Both the position numbers and the translations under genes were made by a program. Shown here piece by piece: positions 15,697 through 23,536 of a DNA stretch of 64,000 nucleotides; position 1 is the first letter of the stretch; each line of letters begins with the position of its first letter. The DNA lies in assembly GCA_035388225.1 (NCBI GenBank), contig DAOOPM010000002.1, positions 1 through 64,000 on the forward strand, written 5' to 3'. The DNA comes from SB25 sp029560875 (lineage in GTDB: Bacteria; Bacteroidota; Bacteroidia; Bacteroidales; Tenuifilaceae). Under the pieces are notes generated by a model. That model did not search any database. It had not been told where the DNA came from and saw only the letters and a list, made by a program, of their open reading frames with translations.

Positions 15697-16335
15697 TTAA
15701 AAATCGTCATTAATTAGTATCGATTTCTTTAGTGAGTCAATTAACTGAACAATTGTTGTGTATTCATCTTTATAAAACAAGTTTTCATTTTTTAAATAAT
15801 TCTCATTTATTGTTATTTTCTCTTGATGTTCAGTTAGTAATTTTTTCTTCATTTTAGTAATATCTACTTTTTGTAACGAGTCCAATTCTTTAGAATATTT
15901 CGCCATTAGTTCCAAATGCTCCAACGGGCTAAAGGGTTTAGAGTAAATTGTTGACCCTAGAGCATATATAGATTGTGTTATGAATACATTGTCAACTTTA
16001 TAGCGATATTTTCCTTCTTTAACTTCAATTGTAAGAGTATAACTAATTTTTTCTTTAGTTTGCATAACTTCTGTGCGCCCTTGACAGTTTACATTGCTAT
16101 TTCCTTTTATAATTAGTTTTCCATTTTCATTATCTTCAAGTTGAATCACACTTTTATAATCGCCAAATGTTTTTGCAATCCATTCTTGTGCATTTGAATA
16201 TAGTTTTGCTTTGCTAAGATTGGTCTCAATGACCTCAGTGAATTCAACTTCTCCATTTGCATTTTTCGGAAAATCTTGAGATTTAATGTTTGAGAAACAT
16301 AGAGAAACTAGTGTAATCAGTAATAATTTTTTCAT
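15697..16335 (-). CDS. Exported DUF4468-domain protein
   Basis: A 212-residue protein with a signal peptide (MKKLLLITLVSLCFSNIKSQ). A DUF4468 (TBP-like fold) domain starts FPKNANGEVEFTEVIE (about 22-37) and runs to about residue 125. The C-terminal part is helical and charged. The domain is common in Bacteroidota envelope proteins and its function is unknown. It is the first cassette gene, about 150 bases downstream of the predicted array-head promoter, and so probably the most strongly expressed from it. Confidence 0.8.
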   Translation of the reverse strand: MKKLLLITLVSLCFSNIKSQDFPKNANGEVEFTEVIETNLSKAKLYSNAQEWIAKTFGDYKSVIQLEDNENGKLIIKGNSNVNCQGRTEVMQTKEKISYTLTIEVKEGKYRYKVDNVFITQSIYALGSTIYSKPFSPLEHLELMAKYSKELDSLQKVDITKMKKKLLTEHQEKITINENYLKNENLFYKDEYTTIVQLIDSLKKSILINDDF

Positions 16336-16404
16336 AATCTTAAAATTTGTTAGTTTAAAATTAATTCAATCTTTTTCGCTAAACAACAGTCGAATTCTAA
16401 AATT

Positions 16405-16413
16405 GCAGCTAAC
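16405..16413 (-). other. attI-like core site
   Basis: GCAGCTAAC here is the exact reverse complement of the outer core of the first cassette's attC (GTTAGCTGC, 15676-15684). There is no long palindrome around it, so it plays the part of attI: the single-core primary site where the first cassette joined. It lies 92 bases beyond the integrase stop. Confidence 0.7.
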
Positions 16414-16422
16414 TCACTTATC

Positions 16423-16473
16423 TGTATACCTAAGGTTTATTAACAACTCAAATTTTTGGATGTATTGTATACC
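16423..16473. repeat. Direct repeats beside the attI-like core
   Basis: TGTATACC occurs at 16423-16430 and 16466-16473, 43 bases apart, and TGTATAC recurs upstream of the integrase gene near 17680. These are candidate recombinase-binding or regulatory sites. Confidence 0.4.
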
Positions 16474-16488
16474 AAAGGTGCACAATAT

Positions 16489-16519
16489 CAAAAGTAGTAT
16501 TTTATTATAAATCATCAAA
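16489..16519 (-). promoter_or_regulatory. Candidate cassette promoter (Pc-like)
   Basis: On the minus strand TTTG (16519-16516, inside the last integrase codons) is followed by exactly 19 bases and then TACTTTTG (16496-16489). This is a full match to the Bacteroidota promoter consensus. It points through the attI-like core into the first cassette, the position Pc holds functionally in integrons. Confidence 0.7.
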
Positions 16520-17623
16520 GGGCGATTTTATTTTTTGGATGCTTTGGGTGGATACGTGCGTGTATATCTCCGTGGTTTTGGAGTTTTTATGGCCTAGGAG
16601 CTCCTGTATATAGCGTAAATCTGTTCCACTCTCCAGCAAATGCGTTGCATAGCTGTGCCTTAGCCAGTGTAACGTTACGGGTTTGCGAACTCCCGCTTTC
16701 TGCGTTGCATACTTTAGCACCTTTTGTAGGCTTCCTGCTGTGTACTGCTCTCCGGCTTCCTGACCTTCAAATAGCCACACCTTGGGCTTATACATCTTGT
16801 AGTAATCGCGCAGCATCTCAATGGTTTTTGCCGATAACGGTACAACCCGGTCCTTGTTTCCCTTCGATTGTCGCACAATCAGTAGGTTTCGCTTGCTGTC
16901 TATGCTGTTGGGTTTCAGCTCAATTAGTTCGCTACGGCGCAAACCACAGGCGTATATTAGGCTTAGCATAGTGCGGTGCTTAATGTTCTGCGGTGCGGTT
17001 ATTATCCGCTTTATCTCCTCCTTGCTCAGCACGTTGGGGAGTTTGTGCTCCGAGCGTGGTCGGCGGATTTTATCAATATCAATTTTGGATTTACCTACCT
17101 CGCTGAAGAATAGCTTTAGCGCGCTAACCGTTTGGTTCTGATGCGCAAAGCTATAACCTCTACCCACAATATGGTTGTAAACATAATTCACCACATCGTC
17201 GTTGGTCATCTCGCTTACGGGCTTATTCCCCATGTACCCGAGGAAAGTCTCTACAAGGTTAACGTAAGTTTTAATGGTATTTTCGCTGTATCTGCGATGA
17301 TGTAGCCAAATTCTAAAAGTTTTTAGGTCGATATTTGGCTCCTCCCCAACAGTCGTCTCCGCAGGTTTTGGCCTCTCCTTAAAGTTGATATGCTTAATAG
17401 CCGCGTAGTCCACATAGGCATATAGTTTTAAATGGTTGTAAAACAGGTTGAGGTCAAATTCGTACCGCGATATGTACCAGCACTTCTTGGTTTGGCTCCA
17501 GGTGGCTCCGGGAATCTCCCTCAGCCTATCTACTATTTGCTGATTCCACTCACACTTTATTAGTACAACCTCTTGCTCTCGGTGTTCCGATAGCTCAAGG
17601 GTGATTAAGGGCTTTGTTATCAT
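16505..17623 (-). CDS. Tyrosine recombinase of the cassette array (Xer-like, non-IntI)
   Basis: A 372-residue integrase expected to recombine attC and attI-like sites. Residues 1-90 are an extra N-terminal region (WSQTKKCWYIS at 42-52), followed by a SAM-like core-binding domain (about 95-185) and a catalytic domain. All catalytic residues are visible: R229 (GLRRSEL), K254 (SKGNKDR), H319 and R322 (LHWLRHSYATH), H345 (LLGHKN) and Y354. The stretch between K254 and H319 is short and lacks the roughly 30-residue insertion found there in IntI proteins, so by sequence it is a XerC/D-like enzyme. It is transcribed toward the cassettes. Confidence 0.9.
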   Translation of the reverse strand: MITKPLITLELSEHREQEVVLIKCEWNQQIVDRLREIPGATWSQTKKCWYISRYEFDLNLFYNHLKLYAYVDYAAIKHINFKERPKPAETTVGEEPNIDLKTFRIWLHHRRYSENTIKTYVNLVETFLGYMGNKPVSEMTNDDVVNYVYNHIVGRGYSFAHQNQTVSALKLFFSEVGKSKIDIDKIRRPRSEHKLPNVLSKEEIKRIITAPQNIKHRTMLSLIYACGLRRSELIELKPNSIDSKRNLLIVRQSKGNKDRVVPLSAKTIEMLRDYYKMYKPKVWLFEGQEAGEQYTAGSLQKVLKYATQKAGVRKPVTLHWLRHSYATHLLESGTDLRYIQELLGHKNSKTTEIYTHVSTQSIQKIKSPFDDL

Positions 17624-17743
17624 ACCTTATAATATATAGATATCCTTCACTAATATACAAAAAAACTTAATTGTATACATCTCAGGGTGTTAAGTATTTT
17701 GTTGATTTCTTGCAGATTTCGTATATAGTTGAAGAAGGCAGCC

Positions 17744-17812
17744 CCACCAATTCTCCAATCCTCCATCACTCCATTTTTCCTTAATGCCCTTAATAACTTA
17801 TTCTCTCAACCG
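17744..17812 (+). repeat. Dispersed degenerate intergenic repeat, partial copy
   Basis: Carries CTCCATCACTCCA, then CTTAATAACTTATTCTCTCA. The same wording recurs at 18960-19130, 19600-19815, 23327-23530 and, inverted, near 25680-25765. It lies between the integrase and prfB. Confidence 0.6.
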
Positions 17813-17815
17813 TTC

Positions 17816-17845
17816 TTTGTCCATCCCCCAATTGTTTTATCTTTG
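17816..17845 (+). promoter_or_regulatory. Candidate prfB promoter
   Basis: TTTG (17816-17819), an 18-base spacer and TATCTTTG (17838-17845) lie 19 bases before the prfB start codon. Confidence 0.6.
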
Positions 17846-17863
17846 CGTAAATTTTAGTGTAGA

Positions 17864-18953
17864 ATGATAACCATTGAACAGGTTAAAGAGATTGTAAGGC
17901 GCAAGGATGAGCTGAGGAGGCATCTTTGACATCGATGCAAAACTAATTCAGCTCGAGGAGGAAGAGCAGCGCACACATGCCCCGAATTTCTGGGATAATC
18001 CCGCCGAGGCGGAAAAACAGCTTAAAAAGGTTGCCAGTATCAAGGCTTGGACTGAAGGTTTTAACAAGGGAAATAGGCTGGTTGACGATTTACAGGTGAT
18101 ATTCGATTTTGCCCGCGAGGGTGCTGCTACTTCCGATGAGGTTGATGCCAGCTATGCCGATTGTGTTGCAGTCATTGAGGATTTGGAACTTAAGAATATG
18201 CTCCGCAACGAGGAGGATAAGCTGGGTGCCATCCTTAAAATCAACTCTGGCGCTGGTGGAACCGAGAGCATGGACTGGGCTGCTATGCTTATGCGTATGT
18301 ACATCCGCTATGGCGAGCGCAATGGCTACGAGGTTAAGGTGATTGACATGCAGGATGGCGAGGAGGCCGGTATAAAGTCTTGTACACTTGAGTTTGTGGG
18401 CGATATGGCCTACGGATACTTGAAGAGCGAGAATGGCGTTCACCGTTTGGTGCGTATTTCGCCGTTCGATTCCAATGCCCGCCGTCATACATCGTTTGCA
18501 TCGGTGTTTGTTTCCCCAGCAATTGACGATACCATTGAAATTACTGTTAACCCTGCCGATATCAAGTGGGACACCTACCGCTCATCGGGTGCGGGAGGGC
18601 AGAATGTTAATAAGGTTGAGACGGGCGTTCGTCTGTACCACAACCCAACTGGTATTGTAATTGAGAATACCGAGTCGCGCTCGCAGTTTCAGAACCGCGA
18701 GAATGCTATGCGATTGCTAAAATCGCACCTGTACGAGCTGGAGCTCCGTAAACGTCAGGAGGTGCAGGCCGAGATTGAGGGTAAGAAGATGAAAATTGAG
18801 TGGGGTTCGCAAATCCGTAACTACGTGCTTCACCCATATAAACTGGTAAAGGACTTGCGGAGCAATTACGAGACTTCCGATACAACATCAATCCTCGATG
18901 GGGATTTGAACGATTGCATAAAATCGTACTTAATGCAGTTTGGAGCTGAGTAA
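17864..18953 (+). CDS. prfB: Peptide chain release factor 2, with programmed +1 frameshift
   Basis: RF2 ends translation at UGA and UAA codons. Codons 1-21 (17864-17926) run to CTT followed by an in-frame TGA (17927-17929). Reading CTT-T-GAC shifts to the frame starting at 17928 and gives a product of about 362 residues, the normal RF2 length. The shift site has the classic parts: an AGGAGG Shine-Dalgarno-like sequence 3 bases upstream of CTTTGAC. The stop-recognition motif SPF (RISPFDSNARRHTS) and the catalytic GGQ (GAGGQNVNKVET, about residues 243-245) are intact. The shift lets RF2 level control its own synthesis. Confidence 0.97.
17915..17930 (+). promoter_or_regulatory. prfB recoding site
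   Basis: AGGAGG-CAT-CTT-TGA-C. The Shine-Dalgarno-like hexamer sits 3 bases before the slippery CTT and in-frame TGA stop, as in other bacterial RF2 genes. Confidence 0.93.
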
Positions 18954-18959
18954 GAGGTT

Positions 18960-19130
18960 TTCCTGCCGATAACGCAGAGCACTCCATTACTCTTAGTGTG
19001 CTTAATAACCTATTATCTCAATCTCTATCAATCTGTGCAAATTTGCACAATCTGTGTCATCCGTGTTCTATTCTTTTCCGCAGATAACGCAGATAATTGC
19101 AGAGTACTCCATGACTCCACCACTCCATGC
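18960..19130 (+). repeat. Dispersed intergenic repeat
   Basis: Modules in order: CGATAACGCAGAGCACTCC, TTAATAACCTATTATCTCAA, ATCTGTGCAAATTTGC, TGTGTCATCCGTGTTCT, then CGCAGATAACGCAGATAA. The same modules recur in three other gaps. No gene is present. Confidence 0.75.
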
Positions 19131-19141
19131 TGGTCTATTTT

Positions 19142-19552
19142 CTAATCTAGGTAAGGCATAAAGAACTCTATCTTTCCACACTTGGGGCAATGGTATATTT
19201 CGAATGTTTCGCGGTTGGTGAATAGCTCAAATATATCGCCTAGTGCTCCTACTCGGGTTCCCTCATGAAACTTATAAAGCCCGGAGTATTCCATTGGAGT
19301 ATTACACCTTAAGCAGTTGATGTTTTTTGTGCCCGTGGGTTTTTCCTCGGAGGGAGAGATGAGTTCGCTTAAATCGAAATGACACTCGGGACAATATTTT
19401 TTCGATGAGTCAACCTCTGTTCCGCATTTTGGGCAAACGTTCTTAAAATCGTTGCTATCTAAAATTTTTTCATCAGCAAAACAGTACTGGCATTTCCAGC
19501 AGATATCGAAATTATCCTCTACTTCGGCGTTACAGTTGGGGCATGTTTTCAT
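19142..19552 (-). CDS. Double zinc-ribbon protein
   Basis: A 136-residue protein with four Cys-pair zinc-binding knuckles. The first ribbon is CPNCNAE plus CWKCQ (about 4-21), the second CPKCGTE plus CPECHF (about 40-58). A CLRC pair (about 81-84) and CPKCG (about 123-127) form a third, longer ribbon. It is probably cytoplasmic; the partner is unknown. It lies alone between two copies of the dispersed repeat. The family is broad and gives no specific function. Confidence 0.8.
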   Translation of the reverse strand: MKTCPNCNAEVEDNFDICWKCQYCFADEKILDSNDFKNVCPKCGTEVDSSKKYCPECHFDLSELISPSEEKPTGTKNINCLRCNTPMEYSGLYKFHEGTRVGALGDIFELFTNRETFEIYHCPKCGKIEFFMPYLD

Positions 19553-19599
19553 CTCAAAATAATTAGTAAGAAAACTAAGTTAATGGATTTTTTATTTTT

Positions 19600-19815
19600 C
19601 CCCGCAGATTCCGCTGATAATCGCAGAGTACTCCATCACTCCATTCCCATAGTGTGCTTAATAACTTATTATCTCAATCTCTAAAAACCTGTGAAAATCC
19701 GTTCAATCCGTGTCATTCGTGTTCTATTCTTTCCCGCAGATAACGCAGATAATCGCAGAGTACTCCATCAATCCATCACTCCAGTACTCCAAATCAACTT
19801 ATTAACTTATTCTCT
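19600..19815 (+). repeat. Dispersed intergenic repeat
   Basis: Two partial units back to back: CGCAGATTCCGCTGATAATC ... CTCCATCACTCC, then CGCAGATAACGCAGATAATC ... CTCCATCACTCC, with the TTAATAACTTATTATCTCAA and CCGTGTCATTCGTGTTCT modules between them. Confidence 0.75.
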
Positions 19816-19837
19816 CATCATCTCAATAATCCAATGC

Positions 19838-20782
19838 CTAGTTCTTCCTCAGCCTTGCTCTGGTTACAAGTCCAACAGGGACGAAGGCAAATACTTTCTG
19901 CATTTTTTCCCGTGGAACTTGCGATAGGAATAACCCCGAAACCACAACAGCTATACCAACCATTTTTATTGGGGTAAGAATTTCATCTCTTAAAAAGTAC
20001 GCAAAAACTGCTGTAAGCACTGGAATTGCATTAGTAAATGCATTTGCACTTGTTACTCCCAAATGCTTCACCGAGTAAGTGAAAAGTAAGAATGCAATAG
20101 TGGAACCAAATACGGCAAGTTCAATTATTGGAATCATCAACTTTAAGTTAACTCCAACGCTCATGAAGTGGTCGAACTCAAAAATCAAAAATAAAGGCAA
20201 GAAGTAAAGTGCACCCAGTGTGTTTTGGTAGGTGATAATTGTAAAAACATTGTACTTGCTGGTTAGGGTTCGCAGTGTTAAAGAGTAGCCCAGTGCGGCA
20301 ATAACGGCTAATAGCATAAGTAGGACCCCGTAAGGGTTAGCATCAACCTTCTCAAATCCTTTGTGGAAAATAACAATTCCCACTCCAACTACCGATACTA
20401 GAATTCCCAAGAAATTCATCAGCGTAATTCGCTGTTTGTAAAGGTAGAACTCCCCAAGCGGGCTAAAAAGTGGTATAGTGCAAATAATTACTGCGGCTAA
20501 TGTGGACGAAACCATTGTCATTCCGTAGGCCTCGCCTACGAAGTAGAGGAATGGTTCAAAGAATGCCAAAAGCAGGAAGTATTTAATATCAGCCTTGTTA
20601 ACCTTAACCAATTTGCCAATAATTCCCGTAACCACAAAGAGCAATGCACTCGAAATTGCTAAACGGAGTGTAACCAAGGTGAGAGGCTTGTATAAAACAT
20701 CCTTATACCAAATGAATGTAAGGGACCAAAACATCATGGCCATTACTACCGCTACGTAAATCCAAAATCCTTTTTTCTGCAT
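19838..20782 (-). CDS. EamA/DMT-family transporter
   Basis: A 314-residue inner-membrane permease with about ten membrane helices in two homologous EamA halves. The first begins IYVAVVMAMMFWSLTFIWYK (about 8-27). The second starts near residue 155 (GVLLMLLAVIAALGYSLTLR). The family exports amino acids, metabolites or nucleosides; the substrate cannot be told from sequence. It stands alone, not in an operon. A second, distinct EamA gene lies at 23537-24430. Confidence 0.88.
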   Translation of the reverse strand: MQKKGFWIYVAVVMAMMFWSLTFIWYKDVLYKPLTLVTLRLAISSALLFVVTGIIGKLVKVNKADIKYFLLLAFFEPFLYFVGEAYGMTMVSSTLAAVIICTIPLFSPLGEFYLYKQRITLMNFLGILVSVVGVGIVIFHKGFEKVDANPYGVLLMLLAVIAALGYSLTLRTLTSKYNVFTIITYQNTLGALYFLPLFLIFEFDHFMSVGVNLKLMIPIIELAVFGSTIAFLLFTYSVKHLGVTSANAFTNAIPVLTAVFAYFLRDEILTPIKMVGIAVVVSGLFLSQVPREKMQKVFAFVPVGLVTRARLRKN

Positions 20783-20870
20783 TGTTTTATTATGTTAAGC
20801 CGGTGCAAAAATAATCTTTTATTGGTCAGGTATTAACATAGGCTTTCAGTTTGATTATTAAAATAAAAAA

Positions 20871-20891
20871 AGACCGAGAACAACTCGGTCT
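20871..20891 (-). terminator. Rho-independent terminator of the fasciclin gene
   Basis: Perfect 8-bp stem AGACCGAG/CTCGGTCT with loop AACAA. On the minus strand it is followed by a T-run. It lies about 20 bases after the fasciclin stop. Confidence 0.9.
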
Positions 20892-20912
20892 TCCATTGAT
20901 TTTTGCTTTATG

Positions 20913-21839
20913 TTACTTTGTAGGAGTTACAATCACTTTATCTATAACATGTACCACTCCATTTGTTCCCTGGACATCGGCTAGTACAACGTTAATATCT
21001 CCGTTTATTTTAACACCACTGGAAACATCTATGCTAATACTGTTGTTAAGCGTGTTTACTGTACCGGTGGTTAGGTCTGTTGAGCGTACGTTACCACTTA
21101 CAACGTGGTCGAGTAGAATTGGTGTTAATGCCTCTTTTGTTAGGTCTGCTATGCCTGTAACATCCAATGCTTCAAACAGTGCGTTAAATGCATCGTTAGT
21201 TGGAGCAAATACAGTGAATGGACCATCTCCTTTAAGGGTCTCTACCAGTTCTGCTTTTGCTAAGGCCGAAACAAGAATGCTGAAGTTGTCGTTATCCAAC
21301 GCTATGTCAACCACAGTTGGAGGTAGTAAAACCTTGTCAACTACATGTATTACACCATTTGTTGCATTGATGTCAGCTGAGGTAATTCCTACACCACCGT
21401 TAAGTTCAAGGTTCGTAGCATCAACTTTTAACGATACGTTCTTATTGCCTGTGCCTGTACTTAGTGTTGTTACGTAACCGTTTGTTAAATCTGTGGATTT
21501 TACTTTTGCTCCAATAACATGGTAAAGTAGAATTGGAGTTAACTGTTCCTTTGTTAAATCATCAATTCCATCAACTCCTAAATCAGTAAACAGCTGGTTG
21601 AATGCTGCATTGGTTGGAGCAAATACTGTGAAGGGACCATCAGCCTGAAGTGCTGTTACTATTTCTGCTTTTTGCAGAGCTGCAACTAGGGTTGAAAAAT
21701 CTGAATTTGATACCGCAACTTCCACAATATTCTTTGGTTTTTCCATTGCATCATCATCGCTCTCGCATGAGGTTAACGCAAATGTTGATACAATACCTAG
21801 TACTGCAATAATCGTAAATAAAGTTTTTCTCGTTTTCAT
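20913..21839 (-). CDS. Lipoprotein with two fasciclin (FAS1) domains
   Basis: A 308-residue exported lipoprotein with lipobox FALTSC (Cys25) and an acidic linker (ESDDDAMEKP). Two FAS1 domains span about 38-170 and 172-306. Each has the H1 motif (GPFTVFAPTNAAFNQLF and GPFTVFAPTNDAFNALF) and the H2-like NGVIHVVDKVLLPP / NGVVHVIDKVIVTP. FAS1 domains mediate adhesion or matrix binding. It has its own terminator. Confidence 0.92.
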   Translation of the reverse strand: MKTRKTLFTIIAVLGIVSTFALTSCESDDDAMEKPKNIVEVAVSNSDFSTLVAALQKAEIVTALQADGPFTVFAPTNAAFNQLFTDLGVDGIDDLTKEQLTPILLYHVIGAKVKSTDLTNGYVTTLSTGTGNKNVSLKVDATNLELNGGVGITSADINATNGVIHVVDKVLLPPTVVDIALDNDNFSILVSALAKAELVETLKGDGPFTVFAPTNDAFNALFEALDVTGIADLTKEALTPILLDHVVSGNVRSTDLTTGTVNTLNNSISIDVSSGVKINGDINVVLADVQGTNGVVHVIDKVIVTPTK

Positions 21840-22184
21840 CGTAATTAGGTTTTAAATTATGATGTATAAACAGAGGGTTATAAATAATGTTCAATAAATA
21901 AATTAAAATAATATACAAAAAGATAATAATATTTTTAAAAAATCATACAAACTGTTATTTTTCAATATTTTAGTGAATATTTTTTTATTTTTTTATTCAG
22001 CCGAATGGGATTAACTGAAGATAACCGCGATATTCATTTGTTATAAGATGTTTCACTTCGTTCAACATGACAAATCCCCTTAAATTATACCATATTCATT
22101 CCTTAATCTTCAAATTATCTCATTTTCAAATTGCATAACTTTCTTTGTTTTTTTCTACTTTTACAAAACGCAAATTCTGGAGCA

Positions 22185-23315
22185 ATGGAAGAGTTAATCC
22201 GATTAAGGCACGAGTTACACCGCAATCCTGAGTTGTCGGGAGAGGAGCGGGCAACCGCCAAACGCTTACGTTTTTTCCTTAGCCGTTATAGGCCCGATGA
22301 GCTATACTCCAATATTGCTGGAGAGGGTATGGCCGCTGTATATAATGGTAAAGAAGATGGTCCAACAGTTCTTTTCCGATGCGATATGGATGCTTTGCCA
22401 ATTACTGAAACCAACGATGTTAAGTATAAATCGAATGTTCCTGGCGTGTCGCATGTTTGTGGGCATGATGGGCACATGGCAATAGTATCGGGACTTGCGG
22501 TAAAATTTAGCGAGAAACCCTTGGCCCGAGGGCGTGCAATTTTACTCTATCAACCTGCTGAGGAGAACGGGCTTGGAGCAAAGAACTCCATTGAGCGACT
22601 TAAGGAGTTGGATATGCTTCCAAATTACGCCGTTGCATTGCATAATCTGCCCAAGTATTCAAAAGGGCAGATAATTATGGGTAGATATACATTCTCATCA
22701 GCATCAAAAGGTTTAATAATCAACTTAACCGGGCGTAACTCCCATGCAGCATACCCCGAACGGGGATTAAATCCTTCGGTGGCTGTTGCCGAAATTATTC
22801 AAATGCTTAACAACCTTAAAGATTCCGTTCCTTTTAAGGATTTTGTGCTTGTTACATTGATTCACGTTAGTGTAGGCGAGGTAGCATTTGGAACATCGGC
22901 TGGCTCTGCGGTAATTATGGCTACACTCCGAGCGTTCGATAATAGCGATATGGATTTATTATCCGATAAGGCCGTAAGCCTATCGGCTCAAATTGCCGAG
23001 AAGTTTGGGCTGGGTGTATCCGCATCGTTTACCGATGAGTATCCTGCGTCGGTTTGTAATCCGGAATTAACAACCATTGTGGAGGGTATTTGTAAACAAC
23101 AGAATAAAGATGTTCTGTACTTAGAGCAACCAAACCGTTGGAGCGAGGATTTTGCTCACTTTACCTCCTGTTGCCCTTCAGTTATATATGGCTTAGGCTC
23201 TGGTGAAAATCAACCCGATATTCACTCGCCCGATTACGATTTTCCTGATGATATTATAATGGACGGAGTTGAGTTGATGGAAGCAATTGCAAGGGAACTT
23301 ACAAGCCGAGGTTAG
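22185..23315 (+). CDS. M20-family metallopeptidase / amidohydrolase
   Basis: A cytoplasmic zinc hydrolase of the M20D (amidohydrolase) type. Residue numbers refer to the chosen start at 22185 (MEELIRLRHELH), preferred over an upstream Met at 22131 because it has GGAG just before it and begins at the usual family N-terminus. Metal-binding elements are VCGHDGHMA (about 88-96), PAEENGLGA (about 122-130, catalytic Glu), a His near 160 (ALHNLP) and a late His (SEDFAHF, near 335). The dimerisation domain runs about 180-290. Likely substrates are N-acyl amino acids or peptides. Confidence 0.88.
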   Translation: MEELIRLRHELHRNPELSGEERATAKRLRFFLSRYRPDELYSNIAGEGMAAVYNGKEDGPTVLFRCDMDALPITETNDVKYKSNVPGVSHVCGHDGHMAIVSGLAVKFSEKPLARGRAILLYQPAEENGLGAKNSIERLKELDMLPNYAVALHNLPKYSKGQIIMGRYTFSSASKGLIINLTGRNSHAAYPERGLNPSVAVAEIIQMLNNLKDSVPFKDFVLVTLIHVSVGEVAFGTSAGSAVIMATLRAFDNSDMDLLSDKAVSLSAQIAEKFGLGVSASFTDEYPASVCNPELTTIVEGICKQQNKDVLYLEQPNRWSEDFAHFTSCCPSVIYGLGSGENQPDIHSPDYDFPDDIIMDGVELMEAIARELTSRG

Positions 23316-23326
23316 ATAAGGGCTGC

Positions 23327-23530
23327 TTCACGCAGATTATGCAGATAAGTGCAGAGTGCTCCATTACTCCACTGCTCCACCATTCTTATTAATTTATATT
23401 CTCATTGTCTAACAATCTGTGCAAATCTGTTCAATCTGTGTCATCAGTGTTCTTATGTTTTCCCGCAGATTACACAGATAAGCGCAGGTGCTCCATTACT
23501 CCAGTTCTCCAGTTCTCCATCAATCCAACC
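23327..23530 (+). repeat. Dispersed intergenic repeat
   Basis: Contains CACGCAGATTATGCAGATAA, CTCCATTACTCCA, AATCTGTGCAAATCTGTTC, TGTGTCATCAGTGTTCT and CGCAGATTACACAGATAA, the same ordered modules as at 18960 and 19600. Confidence 0.75.
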
Positions 23531-23536
23531 ATCCAA

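Larger units (their letters stand above)
43..17623 (-). mobile_element. Integron-like gene-cassette array with its recombinase
   Basis: Twelve attC-like palindromes divide 50-16413 into twelve cassettes. Reading the minus strand from the integrase, these are: DUF4468 gene; restriction-modification gene; two identical non-coding cassettes; small membrane protein; DUF2975/HTH pair; repeat lipoprotein; small membrane protein; non-coding; MORN lipoprotein; TerB operon; erm with an inserted IS. Cassette lengths from core to core are 859, 3578, 607, 607, 688, 1183, 1342, 741, 572, 1138, 2750 and 2298 bp. The integrase reads in the same direction as the cassettes and lies upstream of them, unlike the divergent layout of classical integrons. 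The array continues past the left edge of the window. The structure is read directly from the sequence; mobility is inferred. Confidence 0.85.

Noticed and set aside
16505..17623. A classical integron integrase (IntI)
   Set aside because: The IntI-specific insertion between the catalytic Lys and His-x-x-Arg motifs is missing and gene orientation is the reverse of classical integrons.
18090..18987. Several antisense and alternative-frame ORFs over prfB
   Set aside because: They overlap the well-conserved RF2 frame and carry no protein features; shadows of high coding density.
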